In this document: piece by piece, positions 8,461 to 16,350 of the stretch
Numbering within the stretch: position 1 is the first letter of the stretch
How the letters are laid out: every line of letters begins with the position of its first letter
DNA from: Sphingobium sp.
GTDB lineage: Bacteria; Pseudomonadota; Alphaproteobacteria; Sphingomonadales; Sphingomonadaceae
DNA: 56,351 nucleotides
Direction of reading: 5' to 3'
Assembly (NCBI GenBank): GCA_022652485.1
Contig: JALCRK010000018.1
Coordinates: 5,001 to 61,351, forward strand
The notes under the pieces: generated by a model
What the model was told of the DNA's origin: nothing
Seen by the model: only the letters and a program-made list of their open reading frames with translations
The model's database searches: none
Program-made: the position numbers and the translations under genes

Positions 8461-9747
8461 TCATCGGCGCTCCACGCCAAGTCCGCCCAATCCCGGCCCT
8501 ATGGCTTGCAGCACGGAACTGATGAACTCTTTGTCAGGATCGTCCTTAAGCAGGGTAAGATGATAGCGCGTTCCGTCGGCCACTTCCGGCTCTCTTATAA
8601 AAAGTGCCGCGTCAGCTCCATATTTTCGAGCCACTTCAATGCGACGCTTGGCATTGCCTTTATAGGCGATGTCGACAGCGAAGCCCTCACCTCGAAGCCT
8701 GAACGCCAAATTTCGTGCTTCATCTTCCAGATGAGGCCTGTCCGGTATAATTGCGATGCTTGGGGCAGCGGCAGGCTGCTCCACCAACATCGCCAGCCGC
8801 TCAATCCCCGCAGCCCACCCCACCGCAGGAGTCGCGGGGCCGCCCATGTTTTCGATCAGCCCGTCATAGCGCCCGCCGCCGAGCACGGTGCCCTGCGCGC
8901 CGAGGCGATCCGTCACGAATTCGAACGCGGTGTGGCGGTAGTAATCGAGGCCGCGCACGAGGCGTGCGTTTCTTTCCCAAGCCACGCCAGCCGCATCCAG
9001 CCCCGCCGTCACCTTGTCGAAGAAGGCGCGGGCGTCATCGGTCAGATAGGCATCTATATCCGGCGCGCTGTCTGCGATGGGGCGGTCGCGGGGGTCTTTG
9101 CTGTCGAGGATGCGCAGCGGATTGCGCGCGAGGCGATCCACGCTGTCTTCGCTCAAATCCCCTCTATGCGCCTCGAAATGCGCCACCAGCGCCTGCCGCC
9201 ACGCCTCGCGGCTCTGCGCGTCACCCAGCGTATTGAGCGTCAAAGTCACGCCCTCGTTGATGCCCAGCTCTTTCAGCAACTGGTCCGCGAAGCACAGCAG
9301 CTCCACATCTGCTAAAGGTTCAGCCGCGCCGATGATCTCGGCATCGACCTGATGAAACTGGCGGTAGCGGCCCTTTTGCGGGCGCTCGTAGCGGAACAAA
9401 GGCCCGTGCGTCGCCACTTTGAGTGGCGCATATTGCTGCCAGCCTTCGGTGATGTAGGCGCGCGCGATCCCGGCGGTGAACTCGGGCCGCAGCGTCACCG
9501 AATCGCCGCCGCGATCCTCGAACGTGTACATCTCCTTCGCCACCACGTCGGTGCTTTCGCCCAGGCTGCGGGCGAACACCGCCGTCTGTTCGAACACCGG
9601 CACCTCGATGCGGCGGAAGCCATAGAGCTTCCTCACCCGCTCGAACGTCTCGACCACATGAGCGAAGCGATCCGCCAGGCTATCGGGCGTGCCGCCGAGC
9701 ATATCCTGCGTGCCGCGTATCGGGCGGGGAGTTTCTATCTTTGCCAT
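8461..9747 (-). CDS. hisS: Histidyl-tRNA synthetase
   Basis: A 428-residue class II aminoacyl-tRNA synthetase that charges tRNA-His. Motif 2 is visible as [18 protein letters not shown], and the histidine-specific segment [15 protein letters not shown] lies in the middle of the protein; the C-terminal anticodon-binding domain is complete. Length is normal. ATG 9747 begins the standard [15 protein letters not shown] start. It is divergent from the M61 peptidase gene, about 100 bp away. Upstream of prfA-prmC on the same strand, it belongs to a translation-related block. Confidence 0.96.
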   Translation of the reverse strand: MAKIETPRPIRGTQDMLGGTPDSLADRFAHVVETFERVRKLYGFRRIEVPVFEQTAVFARSLGESTDVVAKEMYTFEDRGGDSVTLRPEFTAGIARAYITEGWQQYAPLKVATHGPLFRYERPQKGRYRQFHQVDAEIIGAAEPLADVELLCFADQLLKELGINEGVTLTLNTLGDAQSREAWRQALVAHFEAHRGDLSEDSVDRLARNPLRILDSKDPRDRPIADSAPDIDAYLTDDARAFFDKVTAGLDAAGVAWERNARLVRGLDYYRHTAFEFVTDRLGAQGTVLGGGRYDGLIENMGGPATPAVGWAAGIERLAMLVEQPAAAPSIAIIPDRPHLEDEARNLAFRLRGEGFAVDIAYKGNAKRRIEVARKYGADAALFIREPEVADGTRYHLTLLKDDPDKEFISSVLQAIGPGLGGLGVERR

Positions 9748-9846
9748 GACGTGCGCCTCTAGACGGAATTATCGTCCAAGAAAAGCGGGGTGGACGCGCG
9801 CGCGATGCGGCGGCATTGTCTGAGCAATCGCTCTGTCGGGCACCTT

Positions 9847-11805
9847 ATGTTCAGAAAGTCTCTTATGCGTTCCCTGATCTCGATTTCTCTCCTACTCAGC
9901 ACCGCCCTTGCCGCACCCGCGCTGGCGCAGACCGCCCCGGCCACCCGCTCCGCGCCTTCCGCCCAGCCAGTCGTCGATACGATCCCGGCGGCGCGGGACA
10001 TTCCCTACCCCGGCACGATGCGGCTGGAGATTGACGCGAGCGACACGACCCAGCGCATCTGGCGGGTGAAGCAGACGATCCCGGTCGCCTCCTCCGGGCC
10101 GCTGGTGCTGCTCTATCCCGAATGGCTGCCCGGCAAGCACGCCCCGCGCGGGCTAATCGACAAGCTCGCGGGGTTGAAGGTGAGCGCCAACGGCAAGGAC
10201 ATCGGCTGGACGCGCGATCCGCTGGATGTGTTCGCCTTCCATGTGAATGTGCCCGAAGGCGCGCGCGAGGTGGTGGCGGAGTTCCAGTTCCTCAATCCCA
10301 CCACCGAGGCCGCGGGCCGGATCTCCGTCACCAGCAAGATGCTGAACCTCTCTTTCGAGATGGCCTCGCTTTATCCCGCGGGCTATTATGTCCGCCAGAT
10401 CCCGGTGCAGGCGAGCGTGACCTACCCTGCCGGGTGGACCGCCTTTACCGCGCTGCGCGGCAAGCTGACCGGCGCGACGATGGCCTATGATGTGACCGAT
10501 TACGAGACGCTGGTCGATTCGCCGGTGTTCGCGGGCAAATATAGCAGCACGGCCGATCTGGGGTCGGGCGTCACCCTCAATATGGTCGCGGACAGCAGGG
10601 AGGAGCTGGCCGCCACGCCGGAGCAGATCGCCGCGCACAAGAAGCTGGTGGCGGAAGCGGTGAGCCTGTTCGGCGCGCGGCATTTCGACCATTATGACTT
10701 CCTGTTCGCGATTTCGGACGAGATGGGCGGCATCGGCCTCGAACATCACCGTTCGTCGGAAAACGGCGTCGATACGGGCTATTTCACCAAATGGGCTGAC
10801 GGGCCAGGCGACCGCAACCTGTTGCCGCATGAGTTCGTTCATAGCTGGGACGGCAAGTTCCGCCGCCCGGAGTTGCTGTGGACGCCGGACTATCGCACGC
10901 CGATGCAGGACAACCTCCTCTGGGTCTATGAAGGGCAGACGCAGTTCTGGGGCTATGTGCTGGGGTCGCGCTCCGGCCTCTACAGCAAGGAGCAGACGCT
11001 CGACGCACTTGCCTCCATCGCGGCGCGGCTCGACCTCGCCAAGGGGCGAACATGGCGCGCGCTGGAGGACACGACGCACGACCCGATCATCTCCGCCCGC
11101 CGCCCGAAGAACTGGGCGAGCTGGCAGCGCGCCGAGGATTATTACAACGAAGGCCTGCTCGTCTGGCTGGAGGCGGACGGCATTATCCGTCAGACAAGCA
11201 AGGGCGCGAAGGGGCTGGACGACTTCGCGCACGCTTTCTTCGGCATGAAGGACGGCGACTGGGGCCAGCTCACCTACACGCGGCAGGATGTGATCGATAC
11301 GCTCAACAGAATCCAGCCCTATGACTGGGCGGGCTTCTTTGCGTCCCATGTCAACACGCCGACAGCCGAGGCGCCCAAGGCGGGCTTCACGCTCGGTGGC
11401 TACAGCCTCGTTTATGGCGACACGCCCAACAGCACCACGAAGGAGATCGAGAAGGCGATCAAGGGCATCGACCAGACCTACGGGATCGGCCTCGCGGTGA
11501 AGAATGACGGCGGCGAGATCCTCAGCGCGATCTGGGACAGCCCCGCATTCAGGGCGGGCCTCGCGCCGGGCATGAAGATCATCGCCATCAACGGCACCGA
11601 ATATTCGGGCGACGCCTTCAAGGCCGCCTTGACGGGCGCGAAGGCGGACAAAAAGCCGCTGGAACTGATCGTTAAGCAGGACAAAAGTATAAGGCTATTG
11701 AGACTCGATTATTCGCTCGGCTTGCGCTATCCGCGTCTCGCAAAAACAGGAGAGGGTGCAGGCAGCCTAGACCGGCTGCTGGAGAGTAAAACAACATCAC
11801 CCTAG
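9847..11805 (+). CDS. M61-family glycyl aminopeptidase-like metalloprotease with PDZ domain, exported
   Basis: A 652-residue protein with a signal peptide (LISISLLLSTALAAPALAQ). The zinc motif HEFVH gives ligands His328 and His332 and catalytic Glu329, and the downstream YEGQTQFW supplies the third ligand (Glu362). The segment DEMGGIGLEHHRSS before it corresponds to the substrate-binding strand seen in M1/M61 peptidases. A C-terminal PDZ-like domain (about residues 545-620, GIGLAVKNDGGEILS...) is typical of the family. The enzymes are periplasmic aminopeptidases. ATG 9847 and ATG 9865 are both possible starts, neither with a strong Shine-Dalgarno. The next gene, ppa, begins 30 bp downstream. 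Confidence 0.9.
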   Translation: MFRKSLMRSLISISLLLSTALAAPALAQTAPATRSAPSAQPVVDTIPAARDIPYPGTMRLEIDASDTTQRIWRVKQTIPVASSGPLVLLYPEWLPGKHAPRGLIDKLAGLKVSANGKDIGWTRDPLDVFAFHVNVPEGAREVVAEFQFLNPTTEAAGRISVTSKMLNLSFEMASLYPAGYYVRQIPVQASVTYPAGWTAFTALRGKLTGATMAYDVTDYETLVDSPVFAGKYSSTADLGSGVTLNMVADSREELAATPEQIAAHKKLVAEAVSLFGARHFDHYDFLFAISDEMGGIGLEHHRSSENGVDTGYFTKWADGPGDRNLLPHEFVHSWDGKFRRPELLWTPDYRTPMQDNLLWVYEGQTQFWGYVLGSRSGLYSKEQTLDALASIAARLDLAKGRTWRALEDTTHDPIISARRPKNWASWQRAEDYYNEGLLVWLEADGIIRQTSKGAKGLDDFAHAFFGMKDGDWGQLTYTRQDVIDTLNRIQPYDWAGFFASHVNTPTAEAPKAGFTLGGYSLVYGDTPNSTTKEIEKAIKGIDQTYGIGLAVKNDGGEILSAIWDSPAFRAGLAPGMKIIAINGTEYSGDAFKAALTGAKADKKPLELIVKQDKSIRLLRLDYSLGLRYPRLAKTGEGAGSLDRLLESKTTSP

Positions 11806-11835
11806 AGAGTAACGCCAAACAAAGTCAGGCCATCC

Positions 11836-12372
11836 ATGCGTATCGATCTTATTCCGGTGGGCGCCAACCCGCCGCACAGCCTTAACGTCATCATCGAAGT
11901 GCCGACCGGCGGCGAGCCGGTGAAATATGAGTTCGACAAGGAGAGCGGCGCGCTGTTCGTCGACCGCATCCTGCACACGCCGATGCGCTATCCGGCGAAC
12001 TACGGCTTCGTGCCGCACACGCTCTCGCCCGATGGCGATCCGCTCGACGCGCTGGTGGTGGCGCGCTCGCCGTTCGTGCCGGGCTGCGTCGTGCGCGCCC
12101 GCCCGATCGCGGTGCTGAACCTGGAGGACGAGCATGGCGGCGATGAAAAGCTCGTCTGCGTACCCGACGACGCGACCTTCCCTTATTACAAGGACGTGCA
12201 GCAGAAAGAGGATCTGCCGGACATCGTGTTCGCGCAGATCGAGCATTTCTTCACCCACTATAAGGATCTCGAAGCCGAGAAGTGGGTGCGCGTCGGCCAT
12301 TGGGGCGATGCTGCCGAAGCCCAGCGGGTGACGCTGGAGGCGATCGAACGCTATCAGGCGGGGAAGAAGTAA
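11836..12372 (+). CDS. ppa: Inorganic pyrophosphatase
   Basis: A 178-residue family I soluble pyrophosphatase, which hydrolyses diphosphate to phosphate and so pulls biosynthetic reactions forward. The signature DGDPLDALVV carries the metal-binding aspartates, and the YPANYGFVPHTL segment is the usual entry to the active site. Length fits the family. It starts with MRIDLIPVG at ATG 11836 with AGG just upstream, 30 bp after the M61 gene, and ends before a repeat pair and a strong intrinsic terminator. Confidence 0.96.
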   Translation: MRIDLIPVGANPPHSLNVIIEVPTGGEPVKYEFDKESGALFVDRILHTPMRYPANYGFVPHTLSPDGDPLDALVVARSPFVPGCVVRARPIAVLNLEDEHGGDEKLVCVPDDATFPYYKDVQQKEDLPDIVFAQIEHFFTHYKDLEAEKWVRVGHWGDAAEAQRVTLEAIERYQAGKK

Positions 12373-12387
12373 GGGCTGAACGGCTAT

Positions 12388-12453
12388 GTGCTCCTGCGAA
12401 GGCAGGAGCCCAGTTCCAACGTCGCCGCTGGGTTCCTGCCTTCGCAGGAACAC
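12388..12453. repeat. Palindromic repeat pair, CTCCTGCG-type
   Basis: Two hairpins, GCTCCTGCGAAGGCAGGAGC and GTTCCTGCCTTCGCAGGAAC, each a self-complementary unit with CCCAG/CTGGG at the inner edge. The same family occurs at 24625-24699. Confidence 0.85.
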
Positions 12454-12462
12454 GGAACCTAC

Positions 12463-12499
12463 AAAAAGCGCGCCGGGAGCACTTCCGGCGCGCTTTTTT
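12463..12499 (+). terminator. Intrinsic terminator after ppa
   Basis: A 9-bp perfect G/C stem (GCGCGCCGG / CCGGCGCGC) with an 8-nt loop and a run of six T. It is preceded by five A, so it could also work from the opposite strand for queF. Confidence 0.9.
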
Positions 12500-12545
12500 G
12501 TTCACTATTACCGTCACCCCGGGGTGACGAGTATGGCTGATTGGC

Positions 12546-13013
12546 TCACCCCCGCCCGCGATACCCAGCCACGCCCTGATCCGGCACCCACACATCCGCG
12601 GGCGCGACGCCGCTCTGCCAGAACACGTCGATGGGGATGCCGCCGCGGGGATACCAGTAGCCGCCGATGCGGAGCCACACCGGCTTCATCTCGTCATAGA
12701 GCCGCTGCCCGATGCCCACCGTGCAATCCTCATGGAAGGCGGCGTGGTTGCGGAAGCTCCCCAGAAACAACTTCAGCGATTTCGATTCGACGATGGTTGC
12801 GTCGGGCACATAATCGATCACCAGATGCGCGAAATCAGGCTGGCCGGTGACGGGGCAGAGCGAGGTGAATTCCGGCGCGGCGAAGCGCACCATATAGCGC
12901 GCGCTGGCCCTGGGGTTCGGAACATAATCGAGCACCGCTTCCTCGGGGGAGGCGGGCAGCGCGCTGGTCTGGCCAAGATGGATCGGGTTCATGGGCTTGA
13001 GCCTATAGATCAT
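12546..13013 (-). CDS. queF: NADPH-dependent 7-cyano-7-deazaguanine reductase QueF
   Basis: A 155-residue type I QueF, which reduces preQ0 to preQ1 in queuosine synthesis. The thioimide-forming cysteine is Cys53 in [11 protein letters not shown], with Asp60 as its acid-base partner, and the NADPH/QueF signature [15 protein letters not shown] spans residues 76-90. The short form lacking an N-terminal extension fits type I. ATG 13013 has GAGG five bases upstream; ATG 12992 is a second option. No preQ1 riboswitch is visible upstream; the gene stands alone, converging on ppa. Confidence 0.94.
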   Translation of the reverse strand: MIYRLKPMNPIHLGQTSALPASPEEAVLDYVPNPRASARYMVRFAAPEFTSLCPVTGQPDFAHLVIDYVPDATIVESKSLKLFLGSFRNHAAFHEDCTVGIGQRLYDEMKPVWLRIGGYWYPRGGIPIDVFWQSGVAPADVWVPDQGVAGYRGRG

Positions 13014-13071
13014 GGCCGCCTCAAGCGCAAAGGGGCTGGAAACTGCGCAGGCTCTTGTTTAGGGGTTTACT

Positions 13072-13147
13072 GCACCAGCCCGCTCCCCCTCCCAACCTCC
13101 CATTAGGATACCATATCGGGAGGTTGGGAGGGGGAGCGGGCTGGTGC
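13072..13147. repeat. Perfect 30-bp inverted repeat with 16-bp loop
   Basis: Arms 13072-13101 and 13118-13147 are perfect reverse complements (left arm begins GCACCAGCCCGCTCC, ends CCAACCTCCC). The arms are strongly purine/pyrimidine biased. The loop is AT-rich. There is no T-run on either side, so it is not a standard terminator. Confidence 0.9.
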
Positions 13148-13152
13148 GGCAC

Positions 13153-13186
13153 ATCCGAAACGCAGCGAAGCGAACGCGTTTCGGAT
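13153..13186. repeat. Second inverted repeat upstream of the sulfurtransferase gene
   Basis: Arms ATCCGAAACGC and GCGTTTCGGAT are perfect reverse complements (11 bp) around AGCGAAGCGAAC. It lies six bases after the 30-bp repeat and ends 20 bp before the start codon at 13207. Confidence 0.85.
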
Positions 13187-13206
13187 CAAACGAGCAGGGG
13201 CGGCAC

Positions 13207-14049
13207 ATGGACATATTGGTAAGCACGGACTGGCTGGCGGAGAATATGGGCGCCAGCGATCTGCGGATCGTCGATGCGAGCTATTTCCTGCCCGAAATGG
13301 GCCGCGACGCTTCGGCAGAATATGAGGCGCAGCACATCCCCGGCGCGGTGTTCCTCAACCTCGCCGAGCTGGCCGACACCACCAGCCCCTTGCCCAACAC
13401 CGTGCCACAGCCGGAGAAGTTCGCCAGCCGGATGCAAGCGCTGGGCCTCGGCGATGGCAGCCGCATCGTGCTCTATGACAACAGCCCGTTGAAGACCGCG
13501 GCGCGGGCGTGGTGGCTGTTCGAGATCATGGGCGCGCCCAATATCGCGATTCTCGATGGCGGCCTTGGCAAATGGATCGCGGAGAAGCGGGAAGTCGAGA
13601 GCGGCAAGGTGCAGCTGCGCCACCGCCACTTCACCGTGTGGCGTGACGACAAGGCGATCGCCTCCAAGCAACAGATACTCGATAACATCGGCACCAAGGC
13701 CGCGCAGGTGGTGGACGCCCGCACCATGAGCCGCTTCACCGCCGAGGAACCCGAAGTGCGCCCCGGCATGGCGTCCGGCCACATCCCCGGTTCGGTGTGC
13801 CTGCCCTATTCCAAGCTGTTCAACACCGACGGCACCTGGAAGCGCGGGCATGAGCTGAAAGGTCTGTTCATCGAAGCCGGGATCACCCTCGACAAGCCGC
13901 TGATCACCAGCTGCGGCAGCGGCGTGACGGCGGCGTGCGTGCTGTTCGGCGCGCGGCTGCTCGGCAAGAAGGACGTGACGCTCTATGACGGCAGCTGGAG
14001 CGACTGGGGTTCCGACCCGGCGACGCCGAAAGCCATCGGCAAGGCATGA
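13207..14049 (+). CDS. sseA: Sulfurtransferase (3-mercaptopyruvate/thiosulfate type), tandem rhodanese
   Basis: A 280-residue protein with two rhodanese domains (about 5-120 inactive, 150-275 catalytic). The active-site loop is CGSGVTA with Cys236, the form typical of 3-mercaptopyruvate sulfurtransferases, in contrast with the CRxGx[RT] loop of thiosulfate rhodaneses. The linker DARTMSRF and the C-terminal YDGSWSDWG are conserved in the family. It transfers sulfane sulfur to thiol acceptors or cyanide. ATG 13207 follows AGGGG. Its last four bases (ATGA) overlap the start of the cystathionine beta-lyase gene, so the two sulfur-metabolism genes are translationally coupled. Confidence 0.93.
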   Translation: MDILVSTDWLAENMGASDLRIVDASYFLPEMGRDASAEYEAQHIPGAVFLNLAELADTTSPLPNTVPQPEKFASRMQALGLGDGSRIVLYDNSPLKTAARAWWLFEIMGAPNIAILDGGLGKWIAEKREVESGKVQLRHRHFTVWRDDKAIASKQQILDNIGTKAAQVVDARTMSRFTAEEPEVRPGMASGHIPGSVCLPYSKLFNTDGTWKRGHELKGLFIEAGITLDKPLITSCGSGVTAACVLFGARLLGKKDVTLYDGSWSDWGSDPATPKAIGKA

Positions 14050-15260
14050 GCGGCGGCGACAGGGACGCTTCGGACCGGCCCGAAACCCGCCTCGCGCAGG
14101 TGGGGCGCAGGCGCGAATGGACCTCCATTCCCGGCCAGCCCGGCGGCGTGGTCAATCCACCGGCGTGGCGCGCATCCACCATCCTCTATGACGACGTCGC
14201 GCATCTGCGCAGCGCGCGCGGCAATATGCACGAGCGCTGGTTCTATGGCCGCAAGGGCACGCCGACCCACTGGGCGCTGGCCGATGCGCTGACCGAGCTG
14301 GAGCCGGGCGCGGAGGGGACGATGCTCTATCCTTCCGGCGTCGCGGCGATCACCACTGTATTGATGGGGCTGCTGAAACCGGGCGACGCGCTGCTGATGG
14401 TCGACAGCGCCTATGACCCCACCCGCAGCTTTTGCGACAAGATGCTCAAACCACTTGGCATCGAGACGGTCTATTACGACCCGCTGATCGGCGGCGGGAT
14501 CGAGACGCTGGTGAGCGAGCGCACCCGCGTCATTTTCCTCGAAAGCCCCGGCAGCCTCACCTTCGAGGTGCAGGATATCCCCGCCATCGTCGCGGTGGCG
14601 AAGGCGCGCGGCATCGTCACCGTGATGGACAATACCTGGGCGACACCGCTGCTGTTCCCCGCGCTCTCGCACGGCGTCGATGTCAGCATTCTCGCCTGCA
14701 CCAAATATGTCGTCGGCCACAGCGATGTGATGCTGGGGTCCGCCACCGCCAACGCCGCGCTATGGCCGCGCATCCAGAGCGGGGCGTGGATGTTCGGCCA
14801 GATCTGCGGGCCGGACGATGCATGGCTGGCGCTGCGCGGGTTGCGGACGCTTGGCGTGCGCATGAAACAGCATCAGGAAGGCGCGCTCGCCGTGGCGCGC
14901 TGGCTGGCCGAACATCCGCGGGTTGGCACCGTGCTGCACCCGGCGCTGCCTTCCTGCCCCGGCCATGCGGAATGGGCGCGGGACTTCGGGGGATCGAGCG
15001 GGCTGTTCGGCTTCACCCTGGCAGAGGCGGACGACGCCGCGCGGGCCAAATTCATCGACGCGCTGCGCCTGTTCGGCATCGGCTATAGCTGGGGCGGCTA
15101 TGAAAGCCTCGCGCTTCCGGTCGATCCGCACTATTGCCGCAGCGCGACAAAATGGAACGCCGCCGATCCGCTGATCCGGTTGCATATTGGCCTTGAGAAC
15201 ACGGACGATCTGATCGCAGATCTGGCACAGGCATTCGATGTGATCGCGCAACGCCTGTAA
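14046..15260 (+). CDS. metC: Cystathionine beta-lyase, PLP-dependent
   Basis: A 404-residue Cys/Met-metabolism PLP enzyme. The cofactor lysine is Lys220 in CTKYVVGHSDV, and the PLP-ring segment around VTVMDNTWATP supplies the aspartate. The tyrosine/arginine motif WFYGRKGTPTH near residue 60 comes from the tetramer-contact loop. Cystathionine beta-lyases convert cystathionine to homocysteine, pyruvate and ammonia; the branch with GYSWGGYESL near the C-terminus is of the MetC kind. It overlaps the sulfurtransferase gene by four bases, and pyruvate plus sulfur chemistry links the two. No terminator is seen immediately downstream. Confidence 0.92.
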   Translation: MSGGDRDASDRPETRLAQVGRRREWTSIPGQPGGVVNPPAWRASTILYDDVAHLRSARGNMHERWFYGRKGTPTHWALADALTELEPGAEGTMLYPSGVAAITTVLMGLLKPGDALLMVDSAYDPTRSFCDKMLKPLGIETVYYDPLIGGGIETLVSERTRVIFLESPGSLTFEVQDIPAIVAVAKARGIVTVMDNTWATPLLFPALSHGVDVSILACTKYVVGHSDVMLGSATANAALWPRIQSGAWMFGQICGPDDAWLALRGLRTLGVRMKQHQEGALAVARWLAEHPRVGTVLHPALPSCPGHAEWARDFGGSSGLFGFTLAEADDAARAKFIDALRLFGIGYSWGGYESLALPVDPHYCRSATKWNAADPLIRLHIGLENTDDLIADLAQAFDVIAQRL

Positions 15261-15290
15261 CAGATTATTATATTACGCGTTTTCGCCTTT

Positions 15291-15312
15291 AACTTATCCT
15301 TAACCATAAGTT
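15291..15312. promoter_or_regulatory. Inverted repeat in porin upstream region
   Basis: AACTTAT and ATAAGTT separated by CCTTAACC form a 7-bp inverted repeat, 220 bp before the porin start. It is an AT-rich island, possibly a regulator site or part of the metC 3' end. Confidence 0.4.
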
Positions 15313-15341
15313 CGCCAATACGCTCTCACCGCGACCGTCGT

Positions 15342-15401
15342 TGCACAAAAGCAACAGCTGTGTGATAAATCTTGATCACACATGCGATTTTGTCTTGTGC
15401 A
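15342..15401. promoter_or_regulatory. Nested inverted repeats upstream of the porin gene
   Basis: An inner 8-bp inverted repeat, TGTGTGAT (15359-15366) and ATCACACA (15375-15382) with an 8-bp spacer, is enclosed by outer TGCACAA (15342-15348) and TTGTGCA (15395-15401). The inner arms resemble CRP-like half-sites, but the spacing is two half-turns too loose for a normal CRP/FNR site. The region has no reading frame, so it is probably regulatory or forms a structured leader. Confidence 0.5.
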
Positions 15402-15495
15402 CTGCGATGCGAGCGGCCATCAAAAGCGCGTTCGCGGTGACTGGCCCAGCCCCTGATCAGGGCGTCCAGAGGTATCGGCCCGAACGCAGGTGGGA

Positions 15496-15509
15496 CGATC
15501 AATTGATCG
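15496..15509. promoter_or_regulatory. 14-bp perfect palindrome just upstream of the porin start
   Basis: CGATCAATTGATCG is fully self-complementary and ends 24 bp before ATG 15534. Its position in or near the leader suits an operator or an mRNA element. Confidence 0.45.
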
Positions 15510-15533
15510 ACTCTACGAAGGGAAAAATACTTT

Positions 15534-16244
15534 ATGCGTAACATCATTCTTGGAATGTCGGCGTTCGCGCTGGCAGCTGTAGCCACGCCCGCTCTCGCTG
15601 AAGAAGCGACCGACGGCTTTACCGTCACCGGCGGCGCAGCGCTCGTTTCCGACTATCGCTTCCGCGGTCTTTCGCAGTCTGGCGAAGAAGCAGCTGTGCA
15701 GGGTTGGGCGACCATCGGCCACGAGAGCGGCTTCTATGCCGGTTTCTGGGGTTCGAGCATCAACTTTGCCAACGGCACTGAAGTTGACGCTATCGTAGGC
15801 TACTCCACTTCTCTGGGTGACGTAACCGTTGACGGCGGCGTGACTTACTACATCTATCCGGGCTCGACCTATTCGAGTGACGTGTTCGAACCGTATCTCT
15901 CGGTTTCGGGCCAGCTCGGTCCGGTCAAGGCCAAGGTCGGCGCTGCATATATTTTCGAAGGCCAGAACGCTGCCCTCGATCAGGACAACATCTATCTCTA
16001 CACCGACCTGTCGGCTGCCGTTCCGGGCACTCCTCTGACCGTCAAGGGCCACTATGGCTATAACGATGGCTTCATCGGTGCAGGCGGCAACTATTCCGAT
16101 TACTCGATCGGCGCTGAAGCCAGCTGGAAGGCGCTGACCTTCGGTGTTTCCTATGTGAACACCAGCGGCTTCGCCAACAAGGCGGGCAAGGAACTGGCTG
16201 GTGCCGATGGTGCCATGCTGTTCACAGTATCGGCGGCCTTCTGA
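15534..16244 (+). CDS. TorF-family putative porin
   Basis: A 236-residue outer-membrane protein with a signal peptide (cleavage after ALA, residue 22). The mature sequence alternates polar and aromatic residues in beta-strands, contains SDYRFRGLSQSG near the N-terminus and ends in a phenylalanine (SAAF), as in outer-membrane barrels; it matches the TIGR02001/TorF putative porin group. Substrate is unknown. Unlike its neighbours it uses many T-ending codons (GCT, GTT, TCT), a bias often seen in highly expressed genes. GAAGGGA precedes ATG 15534. The 270-bp leader is rich in palindromes, and an intrinsic terminator follows. Confidence 0.9.
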   Translation: MRNIILGMSAFALAAVATPALAEEATDGFTVTGGAALVSDYRFRGLSQSGEEAAVQGWATIGHESGFYAGFWGSSINFANGTEVDAIVGYSTSLGDVTVDGGVTYYIYPGSTYSSDVFEPYLSVSGQLGPVKAKVGAAYIFEGQNAALDQDNIYLYTDLSAAVPGTPLTVKGHYGYNDGFIGAGGNYSDYSIGAEASWKALTFGVSYVNTSGFANKAGKELAGADGAMLFTVSAAF

Positions 16245-16274
16245 TCATCTGATCGGAGCGAAAGCTTAAAAGAG

Positions 16275-16304
16275 GGTCGCGATCTTCGGATCGCGGCCTT
16301 TTTT
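16275..16304 (+). terminator. Intrinsic terminator of the porin gene
   Basis: A 10-bp stem (GGTCGCGATC / GATCGCGGCC, one G-T pair) capped by the stable TTCG tetraloop and followed by six T. It sits 30 bp after the porin stop. Confidence 0.95.
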
Positions 16305-16350
16305 ATTGGGCTCCCGCCTCGTGCGCTGCCAGCCCTACCTCCCCGAGCGG

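Noticed and set aside
15359..15382. CRP site upstream of the porin
   Set aside because: The arms look CRP-like, but the spacing between the TGTGA and TCACA halves is longer than the six bases required. Kept only as an inverted repeat.
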